Shown here: positions 46,267 through 57,326 of the stretch, piece after piece | Layout: the number at the start of each line of letters is the position of its first letter | Position numbering within the stretch: the stretch's first letter is position 1 | NCBI GenBank assembly: GCA_003999685.1 | Contig: CP021224.1 | Coordinates: forward strand, 2,232,001 to 2,296,000 | Direction: 5' to 3' | DNA from: Taiwanofungus camphoratus | Taxonomy: Eukaryota; Basidiomycota; Agaricomycetes; Polyporales; Taiwanofungaceae | DNA: 64,000 nt | Made by a program: the position numbers and the translations under genes | Notes under the pieces: generated by a model | Told to the model about the DNA's origin: nothing | Databases searched by the model: none | The model's input: the letters and a program-made list of their open reading frames with translations, nothing else

Positions 46267-46560
46267 GAAGGCCTCTGCAGCAGATGAAGGAGGATCGTTT
46301 CCATCTCAAAGGAAGCTCCACGAGCAAGTCGTAGGGCCTCAACTTGGGCTTGGGTTTGAGATCCCTGCCTGAAGGTGTACCGCCGGACACCCTCGAAGAC
46401 GTAGTGCCAGTCGAGGGCGTCCCAGTGACTTGAGAGTCACCAACGGTATATTGGGAGCCAGTTGGTTGGGAAGTGGGAGTGAAAGCAGGAGCCATTTCGA
46501 CGACTAAGCTAGGGCGCCTAATGGAGATGGTGGTGGTACTGGTTCAAGAAGCGGTCGACA

Positions 46561-46574
46561 AGTCAGAGTGACTT
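46561..46574. repeat. Target-site duplication of LINE copy 2, 5' side
   Basis: Second copy of AGTCAGAGTGACTT; see 39082-39095. Confidence 0.95.
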
Positions 46575-47155
46575 GAGGTGACACAGCAATACCATCTTGA
46601 CTATTTTAGGAAGTTATCCCATGTTAGTCTCGCCGACCATTCTCGCTTCTTTTGTGACCTATCCCGACTTCTGTTCTCTGCTCATCAAGCTTTCCTTGTG
46701 CTTCTTGACTCACAAGTTTGCAAATTTCGCCTCTACGACATGTGTCTCAGAGAGGCGCCGTGAACACACAGATGCCCACACCGTACTCATAGCCCCCCCA
46801 TGGCAAGTTGCTCTCTGAGTCTTTGTCTGCCAGTGATACATCCTGATGTCGCTGTAAGGCGAGCTAGTCCGCATCACAGAGATAAGGGATGCTATTGCTG
46901 TTCTCGATGCCATTGTTTTTCATCGTATGCTCCTGATATCTGATCATAATGTCACAAGCAACATAATCATTCAACACCTAGAACTCTGTCATGCTAGTCC
47001 CGTTTGTGCTTCTGAAGTATCACTCAGTTTGGGATGGAAGGAATCGTACATATTAATCAACAGGTTGCAAAATACAGGCTGTCAAGTGTTATATTATTAC
47101 ATGGGAAACTGTCAAGGGCTTCTATGCCTTTCCTGGTCCGTAATTTCTGATAAGA
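46575..47155. other. Stretch between LINE and seven-helix gene
   Basis: Should hold the 5' exons of the interrupted DUF6535 gene. On the minus strand a GTGAGTC donor near 46706-46712 could end an exon, but the frames before it show no clear DUF6535 signature. I see nothing else. Confidence 0.35.
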
Positions 47156-48346
47156 CTAGACAATTTCCATTGAAGAGCCATCTGATTTCGTCAGATTCTG
47201 TAACTGCAAGCTGATTGCAGCTTGTTCATTTGTATCAGCGGGATGATGGGAAACAGCTAAGCCACTTGGAGAATCAAAGATGCCCGAAGCTGCCGTTACT
47301 GTAAAGGTGTGTTGGTTCCAAGCCCTTCCTGCGACGACACGCATGATAATTAGTTGGGGAGAGATGCACTAGTTTGAACACGATGAAACTTAGGACTGCA
47401 AATGAGTGACAGCCCAACACACAATGCGTACCGTGAACATTCCGTATATCGATAGGAATAATATTTCCAACCCATTGTTCAGCCCGAACGTGACCAAATA
47501 AGCAATACCCGAAAGAGTGAATGGCAAGGCGGACTCGATGATGATGGATGCGACACTTATATAGGTACGCAAAAATTGTGTACCAAGGTCTTTTTGCGAC
47601 TGTCTGGCAAAATAAAGTATACGACCACAAATCAGACAAGTTAGGATGACATTGAGACCAATGGTCGTAGATGAGTAGGCCAGGGTTACGTGTGCGGCCA
47701 GTCCGGCCCAAATGTCTCCACTAGGAGCACCGGTCATGTAGAGAGACACAATACCGAGGGCTGGACGTTGTGTAAATTGCAGTGTTTGGACGAAGAATTG
47801 ACCTTTGACTTACCGAATGTAGCGATATATAGGATACAAGGGATGATTATGATGCGATAGTCACCCCAGAGAACAGAACACCGGTATATCTGCTTCACGA
47901 TGAACCACAAAATTCGTTCATGAGCTTGCCAGTGAGAAGCCCACCATAATGCCATCAGCCAGTAGATTCAATATAACGGCGGCTGTCGTCCCCATGGTCT
48001 GATACCAGACCGACGCGTGTGCTGCATTGTATGCAGTTGCACCTCCAGGATATCCCGCGTTGACAATCCACATTTCTTCCCCGAAGACAGCTTGTGTGGC
48101 CACGTAGATCGTAATGAGAATCAGGAGAGCAGTGCTGAACACCATGAAAACAACATCGGATCTCCCTCGGTTCTGCTTGTTTTTCAGCAATTTATTCATT
48201 GTGCTGAAATAGAGCACAAGCTCGACACCTGAAGCGATGGACTAAAGCCATATTACCTTGTAGGCAGTAGCGATGTATCACTCACCATACAATATGGTAT
48301 TTATATTATTACCAATGTAAAATGCGTTCTGGAAAAGCGCAGACAT
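47156..48346 (-). CDS. Seven-helix membrane protein, Agaricomycete family
   Basis: Five exons, 48346-48286, 48228-47945, 47889-47814, 47760-47432 and 47371-47156, give 321 residues; introns are 57, 55, 53 and 60 bp. Hydrophobic helices are evident: VELVLYFSTMNKLL, VVFMVFSTALLILITIYVA, AVILNLLADGIMIYRCSVLW, YRIIIIPCILYIATFALGIV, SSTTIGLNVILTCLICGRIL, YISVASIIIESALPFTLSG and ILFLSIYGMFTCISPQLI. The phrases YRC.VLW, ICGR.LY and CISPQLIIMRVVAGRAW are hallmarks of a very large mushroom family of unknown function, probably receptor- or transporter-like. The splice that gives MFTCISPQ uses the AG at 47372; using the upstream AG would break this motif. The C-terminal tail of about 50 residues is cytosolic and variable. 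Confidence 0.85.
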
Positions 48347-50728
48347 TATGTTCGAGATGCTGGGGTGCGCAGCACAGAACTAAGATTATGCCGCCTTTAT
48401 GACGGAGAAATGCTATTTTTGAAAATAGAGTTATGTCGACAGGCCTTAAAGTTTTCTAAGAGAACGGCAACAATTACTGAATATGTCGTCCGGAAGGCCC
48501 CCCTCGATCAGCATCATGATGAAGGTGGACATCGATCCGGCAATTGTGGACGCTCGCGTCAGCGCGCTCCGAGTGCAGCAGGTCCGGAGACTTACAGTTA
48601 GGGAAGGTATACTCCGGCTCGGGTCCCAATCAGGCCCGCGGCTTAATTAGCAATATTGGGCGCTTCATATATAAATGTGATCCTTTCCTGGATGAATCCT
48701 ACGACGATGTAAGTGACTTGGCGGAAAAGACTTCTGCTGATTCCTTGACAATCCGCCTACAATGTATGGACATATAATAACTCGCACGTGGTACCCTTCT
48801 TATCTTCCTAAAATGAGGTCTTATCGTGGCGTCTACACTTGTACTCTATAACGATCTTCTCGACGCAGGGCTCAATCCGAAGGCATAAGGATGAACGTGG
48901 TTGGCTTACCACGAAGCGTACCGCTATCTGTATATGTGACCCGGGCGAATGTGGCATGTCCCAGGCATTGAGAAGAGCTGCGAGAGACTCAAGAGTCGTT
49001 TACTTTTGCCCTGGTACAATACCGATGTTGGGATTGGCGCGCGGTATGGCAGGTGTTGCAGGTCCTGGACCACATCAAAGTATTGCAATACGTGTCCTCC
49101 TTAGTCGGGAACGTTGGTGTATCTGTCAATCGAAGGAAATCATGAGCTCTGGACTACACCAACACATTTACTCACGACTGTCATGAACGAAACATAAGTT
49201 TGACCTTGACTTCCCGGAAGGATCGCAGAAGCAGAGGCACATCTAATGCGTAAGAGTCAAGACTTTGATCCAAGCCGTTCAAGACATAGCGCCATTCATC
49301 TTCGGGCTCAAGGAGGCGAAGTATGTCGCAACAAGATAAACCACTACTTAGATAGTAGCCTGGCCACTCGGCTTGTGCTATCAAGATCGCGTATGTGTCT
49401 CATTCCCTTTGCATCAAGGGCGGCGTTATTGAGCCGAGCATGGACGCGCCACCTTCCTTAGTGCTTCGTCCGCAAGACGTTGATTCCCATATATTGCTCA
49501 GTTCTGGCAACGCCTATATGCCAGAAAACGGATCTTACGGTCAACTTACAACGTAGGGAGAGGTCATAAATCTCACAGTTAATGGTCTTGATATTCCTGG
49601 TTTGTCTTGGCAGATGGTGCATTCGATAGCGAAATGCTTTGAAGACGAGGCTGAAGCCTCCATCTCAATTATACATGTGCTCGGTCGGCACGTGATGAGT
49701 GCCCCTTCATTCCGCTGTCAGGTTGACGCATCCAGCGATATTGGATGTTGATGAGGGTCATCGAGTAAGGAATAATGTGTGCTAGGCCAACGTGGCTTTG
49801 CTTTGACAAGAAACACACGGCGACGTCCATGTATAACAGCAATACATAATGCCTTGACAAAGCTGGTGCAAACACTCAATGGTTTCGCAAAAACGTCTAG
49901 GTATGAAGTGACGTACGCACGCAGTCGTGTCCACTATGGCCAGGACGATCAAGGGTGTCGTTACTCCTTAGTCCTCGTTCCTTCAAATCTGCCGGATAAC
50001 TTGAGCCGCTTGTTGAGGAATGCACAAAATGAATCGTACGAAGGTACATTCCAGTCCAACCTCGAGTTGATGATAGAGTGTCGCGAAAGCGTGGCAACTC
50101 ATCAAGTTATTCATCCTACTGTCATAATGACAACTTTCTCGAAAAAGAAGTCTGTATTTTTATGCGTGCCATCCCTTTAGATTCCCACCATGACCTATTA
50201 TTTGACAGAGAGCTGTGTAAAAGAGCGCCCTTAATGGAGGAGGCTTGATATACAATATGTCAAACTATATCGATAGAAGGACCACTCTCGTCGGACGCAC
50301 CTCAAAGTTTCCAATAGTACTTGTTCTACCTCATGGTCATACAATCTTTGTAAGCCAAGCGTTCAACATGTTGACTGAATGATCAGACGATTCTGAGACG
50401 TGAACCTCGAATTGTGTTGTAGATTGCGATCGTGATCGAGCCATCGCGACCGACGTAACGAATGATAAGACGGGTGGACGTTGAATTCCCGGGAGGTAAG
50501 TGGTCTGCCTATACTTCATGCATACATGCAACAGGCTTTGACAACGCCCCCGCTGTGAGTGGCAAAGGCCCCCCACGCAGAATCTCATAATGGATCGTGA
50601 TTTCTACAACCAGTGCTTGTATATGAATGTAACGACACAAGATGATGAATGAATGCTAGAAAAACAGTTGTCAACGAGATGTATACTTCCTGTTTGAATC
50701 GGTCGTCTTCCTGGCCGATTCAGCTACC
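48347..50728. other. Gene-poor stretch with possible gene debris
   Basis: Minus-strand frames at 49181-49384 (LRLLEPEDEWRYVLNGLDQSL, LLLRSFREVKVKL) and around 49560-49720 (FAIECTICQDK, PLTVRF) look protein-like. I can neither chain them into a gene nor name the family. I suspect a decayed gene, but this is not firm. Confidence 0.35.
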
Positions 50729-51339
50729 CTAGAACGTACTACCCTCAGGAGGCTGAGGGAGTTTCCGATTGTTGAAGGACGCCATCTCCCTATTGAAACA
50801 TATGATGTTTTGTCATAAGAAAATCATACTGGTTACATTTATATAAAAACGCACCTTCGAATTTCCACCAACACTGTCTCGATGCTGCTGTTTCTGTTCC
50901 AATGCGCCAACACAGGCAATTTCGACGGATCAACCTTTCCATCGACCTGACTCACGAATGGGAGGTTGACTCTGGAGATAAATTGGATTGTGGGAGGTTG
51001 ATCCGGATAGTTATCGCCGCAGGTAATCTTCAGACTGTAGATCCTGTTCTCGTGCACGGTCTGGGACGAGCCTCAGTTACTCGATCCACCGGGATATCGT
51101 GGATATCGTGAAACTTGTGATGAAAGAGTAGACTTACGTGTCCAGGACCAATAACAGTACCATTCCAATGGCTCATCATGATATCGTCTCCATCCTCGAG
51201 ACCGTATGAGCATGAGCCGTCGCCAATGCCCTTCTCGCCTTTCTCGAGCTCCTCCAACAAACGAAAATTTCGTGGTACTTTCAATCAAATATAAATACAT
51301 GTATCCAGTAGATTTTGAACCCCACTTACTCTTTGCCAT
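50729..51339 (-). CDS. MMS2: Ubiquitin-conjugating enzyme variant MMS2/UEV1
   Basis: Four exons, 51339-51330, 51277-51138, 51060-50855 and 50789-50729, give 138 residues, the usual size. Introns are 52, 77 and 65 bp, and the first exon is only 10 nt. The sequence runs [80 protein letters not shown] and [15 protein letters not shown]. The active-site Cys and its HPN motif are absent, as expected for a UEV. MMS2 partners with UBC13 to build K63-linked ubiquitin chains, notably on PCNA in error-free DNA damage tolerance. It is divergent from HSE1, with 258 bp between the start codons. Confidence 0.95.
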
Positions 51340-51597
51340 TGAATGAATGCGCCAAAGGAATCACTGAAAGTAGCCTGAGATCCAATTTGAGAAGTGGCGC
51401 TCTTACCAAATCTAGTGATCCCGGCAAATCCCACTTTGAATCAGAGGGCTCTGCAGGCGCGCAGTCGGTGCTCACTAGCGTGCAGCCGCAGTATAAGGAC
51501 GTTACTCACACTCAGCCCTCAGTAGTGTCCGTCTTCTTGTTTTCCTTCACCTCAACGTATTATCTGTCATTTATCGATCGTTTGCTTCTGAGTCATA
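51340..51597. promoter_or_regulatory. Shared divergent promoter region, MMS2 and HSE1
   Basis: Only 258 bp separate the two start codons. No TATA box is evident on either side, and a C/T-rich leader precedes the HSE1 ATG. A bidirectional promoter is inferred from geometry alone. Confidence 0.5.
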
Positions 51598-54508
51598 ATG
51601 TTCAGGAGTGGACAGGCTAACCCTTACGACGAGATCGTTGGTAAGTGACCAAATATCTGTCGATACCAGGAAACACCGTTCATAAATCCATAGCGAAGAC
51701 TACCGATGAGAATTTTACAAGCGAGAATTGGGAGCTGATCCTAAATCTCTGCGACAAAGTGCAAGATGAGGGCGAGCAGGGGTCAGTCTAGAACAGTGGT
51801 TGTTGGATGCGTTACTGACATAGTCGCGGGTCCGTACGCTAGAGCTCGCAATGTTATAGCCTCTGTACTCAAACGGCTGACACATCGCAATCCAAATGTA
51901 CAATTGTATACACTCACCCTCGTCGAAGCATTGTCCAAGAACTGCGGTATAGCAGTGCACCGGGAGATCGCTTCACGCGCGTTCACGCAAAGTCTGGAGA
52001 AGCTGGTTACCGATCGGGTATGATTCACTTGTTGTAATCCCATCATACGTCTCATTGCAATGCTCGAGTTAGACGACACACGACAAAGTAAGGCGTAGAA
52101 CGCTATATCTGATAGCCACGTGGACTGCCGATTTTGAGAAGGATACAACCCTGGGTATGATGGAGGAATGTCATGAGTCTTTGAAGACCAAAGGTACGTG
52201 CTATACTGATTAGTCATATTTTTGCCTGATATCCCAAAATATTTCATATTATAAGGATACAAATTCGAGGCTCCCGACGAGCCCCCTCCGCCTGAGGTCG
52301 ACGACGAAGTCCGCCGTCGGGAGGAAGAAGAACTGCAACGTGTGCTGGAGATGTCAGTACATGACAAGGGCGGGAGAGCGCAATGGGAAGCCTACTCGTT
52401 GGCGTCATCCAGTGGTGCTGGCGGTTCAAGTTCTGCATCCAGTTCAGGTCATGTGAATGCGACACCAACATCCAAATCACAACAAAACTATTCACAACCA
52501 CCTAGTTATGGTGGTTATGTGCCATCCGCTAGTCCGGCGGTGTCTACAGATCCATCATCATCCCCGTCGACGGTGACAATTACCACGACGGGTACAAGTT
52601 CTTCAGCTTCGAGTGCATCTGCTCAGGAAAATATTCCTGTTGTAACTCGGGTCCGCGCACTTCACACTTTCGAGCCTACTGAGCCTGGCGAGCTAGCCTT
52701 CGAGAAGGGCGACATCATTAAGGTTGTTGACCGGGGCTATAAAGACTGGTGGCGAGGCCAACTTAAGGGTCGGACTGGCATCTTTCCTGTCAATTATGTG
52801 GTCGGTGCTCATGTAGGGTCTTGTTGAGTGATGTTTGCTCATGTCGTGCGATGTATAGGAACCTTTACCGGAACCTACGGCAGCTGAGATCGCTAAGGAG
52901 GCAGAGCAAGAAGCGGCTGTATTCAGTCAGGCCGCCAACGTAGACCGTCTGCTTACTCTGCTTCGCGGGATGGATCCTGCGAAAGACAATCTTGCGGACA
53001 ATGAAGAGATTCAGGTGAAGACTACTTGTAATCAGTTCTCGCAGGAGGAAAGCTCATACGTTTGTAGGAGCTATATAGATCTTGTATGACCTTACGGCCC
53101 AAGATCGTCAAGCTGATCGACAAATACAGTCAGAAGCGCGGTAAGCGATTGTCTTTCCTGAGACTTACGTGTTCATTTAAATCATATTTGGCAGCTGATC
53201 TTGTCTCGATGAACGAGACCTTCGTAAAAGCAAGAACGATCTTCGACAGAATGATGGAAGAAAGCTTGGCTCGACACACATCGAGTAAGTCAGTTCATAC
53301 GCGATACCTACTCTCTTCTCATGGCTTCGACCGTAGTGTACGACGGGAGATCTCCATATCCTCAAAGCCAGTCGCAACCTTATATCGTACGTCCTGATTC
53401 TCGAGCCCGTCAAGAGTATGCAACGCCTGGTGGACCACAGCAGTATGGTTGGAACCCGAATGTGTACGAACAATCGGGATATAATGCCTACCCTGTATCA
53501 GCAGCACCCTACTCCGCAAGGCCGGACGGGGTTTATTCAAATGCCATGCAGCCTCAAGCATACGTCGATCCCAATGTATATACGCAGAGGCCACAGTCCG
53601 CCTATTCTCATGTGCAAGGTCATGGTGCTGCAGCTGGGCCGCCCGTACCGTATGGGACTCAGTCACAGGAGTACCCAGCTCCTCAGCCTTCGACTCAAAA
53701 CCAGCCGCAATTGATACCTAACCCACAGGCTGCTGCCTCTGTACAGCCTGAAACTGCTCTTCAATCGCAACAACAGCAACCCCAGCCACAAGCTCAGCAG
53801 CAGCAATCGACCAAACAGAGTGGTCCACCTTACGTATTTGATCCGAATACTACGTACGCTGACCCGAATGTCCAAGCTTGGGCGCAATATTATGCCCAAG
53901 GTGGCAAAGACCCGACCGGCTCCGTCTACTTCGTCTCTATTCCGGGTGTCAAGGAGGGCCCTGTAGTCAAGGCATCTCGTGCCAATTCACAAGATACCAT
54001 TCAAGTACCCCAAACACAGCATCAGGTGTTGCAACCACAACCGGCACAAACCTCTCCCAAGTTTGCGCAGCAGGGTGTCCCCAATCAAGCGCAAGGCGTG
54101 ACTTCTCCGTATGGTCCCAATGCTACGGCTGCCCATCAATCCAGTGGCGACCTTGGTATAATCCAAGATGCAGTCAGCAATAATGCAATGACGCCCATGC
54201 AGACACAAGGGGGTCCTTATGCGACAGGGACACCCCAAACGCATAGCCAGAGTTCTCTTACCTCACCAAATCTTGCCGCGAACACTCAAGGCCCGCCTCA
54301 GCAACATATGCCATTCGGAGCGTCGCCTTACGGTGGTCCTGCCGGGTACGCCTCATCCGGACCAGTTGGTCATCAAAGCTCTCCGTCAGGGGCTGTTGTC
54401 GATGCCAACGGCGATGGACAGCAGGGCACGTGGCAGGCGCACTACAACGGTTTACCAAGTCACTTTACAGCGATGGATGTCACTGGGGAGGTGAGACAAA
54501 GCGCATAA
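51598..54508 (+). CDS. HSE1: ESCRT-0 subunit HSE1 (STAM homologue)
   Basis: Nine exons keep frame: 51598-51640, 51694-51781, 51843-52017, 52073-52193, 52256-52800, 52859-53014, 53068-53140, 53195-53284 and 53337-54508, giving 820 residues; introns are 52-62 bp. Domains: VHS at about 9-145 (NPYDEIVAKTTDENFTSENW, ARNVIASVLKRLTHRNPNVQ); a ubiquitin-interacting motif at about 160-179 (EEEELQRVLEMS); SH3 at 272-324 (ALHTFEPTEPGELAFEKGD, WWRGQLKGRTGIFPVNY); a helical GAT-like part to about 430; and a long Gln/Pro/Ser-rich tail. With VPS27 it binds ubiquitinated cargo on endosomes. The tail is longer than in yeast. A 30-nt GT-AG stretch at 54491-54520 would change the last residues but is too short for a usual intron. 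Confidence 0.95.
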
Positions 54509-54934
54509 CCTGGGGTACAGAGAGCCGGTGCACTTGCTTGAGCGTTGTTCTTCTAGCAACAGTAGGACCGAGAACGAGGATGTAGGAGGGTCCAAACTTA
54601 TCATGAAGACCTTGTAGGATATGTAGGTATCTTATATACGTTTTGCGTTTACTCGTAGTTGTATCGTTCACGGATAGTCCTCTATTTAACCTTTCATTCG
54701 ATCAGATTTGTATCCCTTTTGGTGGTGATCAGTTGGATCGATTGCTTGGGACCACCAATCGCTGGTCCCTCCTCGAATAGGATAGCATAGTTCTGATACT
54801 CAGAATACAGATGAAACTGAGCGGACTTGTAGTGTTTCCATTCAATCACACAATTGCACTGTGTCATCCATATAGCAACTAGCTGTGTATGCTTCTCAAC
54901 AGTTGTCCATCTCTGAAGACAGGATAAAGTTCAT
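54509..54934. other. Intergenic between converging HSE1 and peptide transporter
   Basis: 3' untranslated regions of both genes must lie here; no other gene seen. Confidence 0.5.
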
Positions 54935-55008
54935 CGATAGTGATTGCAAATGAAGAGAAATCTCTCTACAATACATAAATCATTTCCTTTCATTTGCAAT
55001 CACTATCG
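54935..55008 (-). terminator. Perfect 20-bp inverted repeat across the stop codon of the peptide transporter
   Basis: Arms 54935-54954 and 54989-55008 are exact reverse complements, with a 34-bp loop. The right arm contains the last codons and TGA stop of the minus-strand transporter gene, so its mRNA can fold a stem that buries the stop codon. It could shape 3'-end processing, block antisense read-through from the converging HSE1 gene, or be a chance duplication. Labelled terminator only for lack of a better class. Confidence 0.55.
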
Positions 55009-57191
55009 GAGTCGAAGTGACCTTCTGCCAGGTTGTTTAGCTCATCCTCCTGGGTATCAAGGTGTCGATGCCGGTACCAAAATAAGGTGCCGGCTATAGT
55101 CGCGAGGATACCCATGACAGTGTAATTCCAGACAAGCAGAGGGTCTGCTGATAATGCTAGAGGTAGTGATCAGCACAAAAATTTAATAAGTGCAAATAAA
55201 ACTCACAAACGAAGGCTTCGCCAATAGCGTTAGCAATGGCTATTGTGAAGAGACATATCCCCATCACAAATGAGCGCATGTTCTTCGGTGCCTTCGTGAA
55301 CGCGTACTCGAGGCCGGTTATGACGACGAGAATCTCCGAAAACGCAATGAGGACGTAGCTGCCAGTCTGGCTCCATACTGTCAAAGTGGAAGTGATTGAT
55401 CGTCCATCTGCGTCAACGCATGTCGAGACGTGATACCCGCACGGATTGTGCTGATAGATGTAGTGCTGCACAACTGCTGCCCACGCCATCGCTGCAGCGC
55501 CTATGAAGAAGCCTACCGTAATCTTCTTTATGGGTGTGAAACTAATTCCGGCACGTCGAAGAGCTGGATATATGAAGAGGTCACAGACTGGGATGAAGAC
55601 GATAAGCGTAAATGGGTTCAGATTGGACAGGACATCGTTTGGGACGCCATGTGTGACCATAGTTGCAGCCTGAGATGTCAAGTTATTGTTCAATTGATCA
55701 TAGGTCAGGACTATGAGAACTTGTCAGTAGCGATGAGACAAGCATGGGAGGGACACCGACAGTAGACGGGATACCAGAGGTATACCTCGCAGGCTTTGAA
55801 TCCACGCTTGATCTCATCTACCCACTGGTCGTCAAACGTCATCCAAGCGGGGCGCGCCTCGCCTTTGAAGGAGCTAGGCTTAGAGCTGTCCCAGAACTCA
55901 GGTTCTGAGATGCGTTTATACATCGTATGCGGATTCCACGACCATCGACCTCTCATTGAGAATCGCCATATTGACACAGCCTTGGTCAAGACGGAGCGAC
56001 ATGGGGGAGAACTGACATAGCGATTGCGTCCGATGTAAAGGACGAAGGGACAGAGAAGAAAGACCGATGTAGGTAAAGTGTAGGCGAGATAGAATCCAAC
56101 ATACTGTATAGAAAGAAAGTGGTATCAAAAAAGACAATTGGAGTAATGATTCAATATTACCTTTTCGGCATACGTCATGCTGATCTGACCCATCAGAGAG
56201 CCAATATTGATGAACTCATAGAAGTACTGTCAGGATCGGGCGAGAAGGTCAGCAGAAAGTCTCCGACAGAAGTAAAGGTCATAGAAACCAACCATGTAAA
56301 TCCTGGACGTTGTTAGTATCGGATCAACGATCACTCGTTCACCACTTCCAGTGGTGATTACGGATGGCTTAGTCCTCTTGTATTGCTCCGCGACAAGCGT
56401 ACAGACATTTGACTTGAAACTTCCACTCCCAAGGCCCATAAAGATTATTGCGATGATAAATAAAGTGAACGCCCCTCTTTGGTGGTCAATGACGCCAGGC
56501 ACTGACGAAATGACCAAAAGTATGTGGCCGAAGATGGTGATGATAACAGCAACATAAATTGTCTTGAAGCGTCCCCAGCGTGTATCTGCAATATAGGCAC
56601 CGAAGAGAGGAGTGACATTCGTCCTTTCGAATAGTGAGCGCGGGTACAATGTTATCGTGCGAGATCATTCACCAGAAGGAATTGAATGTACCAATACCGG
56701 TAGAGGCACGCTGACCCATTCCAAGCGCTCCAGACTGACCGTCCGCAAATCCAGCACCTGTTCTAGATTGTGAAGGCAAGCGCTGCTGGATGAAATTCGT
56801 CTGTATGGATCAAGCGTCAATAGAAATCGGTGTAATTGAGGCATCGATGGATCCCTACAAAGACAACGGTAGTACCGTAGTATGAGAAACGTTCGGCAAG
56901 CTCAACGAACGCAATTACTGATCAGTGATAGAAGTTAATCAAGAAATTTCATGGCACAATAACGGAGCGGAACTAGGTCAGGAACTTACGGTAAGCATCC
57001 CAAGGAACCTTATCAGCGACACGTCTGAGCGAATTTTGCTCATCGATTGTGAGGGTTTGTAAACTGTCATCCAGGCTTGGTATACTTTGTGAGACACATT
57101 CTGTTGGCGTTTGGATCCTCTTCTCGTAGCCAAGTTCTTCTTGCTTGCGCAAGCCGCCGGGTGTAGTGCTATCGCCCTGGACTCCAATCAT
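54990..57191 (-). CDS. PTR2-type proton-coupled peptide transporter (POT family)
   Basis: Eight exons keep frame: 57191-56990, 56917-56859, 56800-56673, 56623-56293, 56226-56161, 56103-55761, 55710-55207 and 55156-54990, giving 599 residues. Signatures in order: LIAFVELAERFSYYGTTVVF (the ExxER proton-coupling motif of POT transporters), FNSFWTNVTPLFGAYIADTR with WGRFKTI, GLGSGSFKSNV, YFYEFINIGSLMGQISMTYA, then FLTYDQLNNNL, IFIPVCDLFIYPALRR, and a last helix pair GLEYAFTKAPKNMRS and VWNYTVMGILATIAGTLFW. About 12 membrane helices are expected, with a cytosolic N-terminal tail of about 75 residues. It should import di- and tripeptides with protons. The C terminus is acidic. A TATA box lies about 130 bp upstream. 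Confidence 0.9.
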
Positions 57192-57319
57192 CGTCTAAGC
57201 CGTAAAGCCAAAGAATCAGTATACTGAAAAAAAAGATTGTTATAGTTGCGGAGGGGTCAGACTGAACTGGAGACGTCTTTCTAGAGCACAAACGACGAAC
57301 TTCATGGATCATAAAGACA

Positions 57320-57326
57320 TTTTATA
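57320..57326 (-). promoter_or_regulatory. TATA box of the peptide transporter gene
   Basis: TATAAAA on the minus strand in the context CTCTATAAAATG, about 130 bp upstream of the start codon. Confidence 0.5.

Larger units (their letters stand above)
39096..46560 (-). mobile_element. Full-length Tad-like LINE, copy 2, apparently intact
   Basis: 7465 bp with a poly(A) tail (T run from 39096), a 3' untranslated region to 39398, a 1499-codon ORF2, a 22-bp gap, a 781-codon ORF1 and a short 5' leader. An exact 14-bp duplication, AGTCAGAGTGACTT, flanks it. ORF1 with CCHC knuckles followed by ORF2 with apurinic endonuclease, reverse transcriptase and RNase H is the Tad-clade layout of fungi. The perfect duplication and open frames argue for a recent insertion, and the element may still be able to move. 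It lies inside a DUF6535 gene. Confidence 0.95.

Noticed and set aside
46710-46913. Candidate 5' exon of the DUF6535 gene beyond the LINE
   Set aside because: A donor-like GTGAGTC follows it, but the translated sequence lacks the conserved N-terminal DUF6535 features.
54491-54520. Possible last intron of HSE1 (GTGAGA...TACAG)
   Set aside because: Only 30 nt, below the size of every other intron in the window (49 nt or more).
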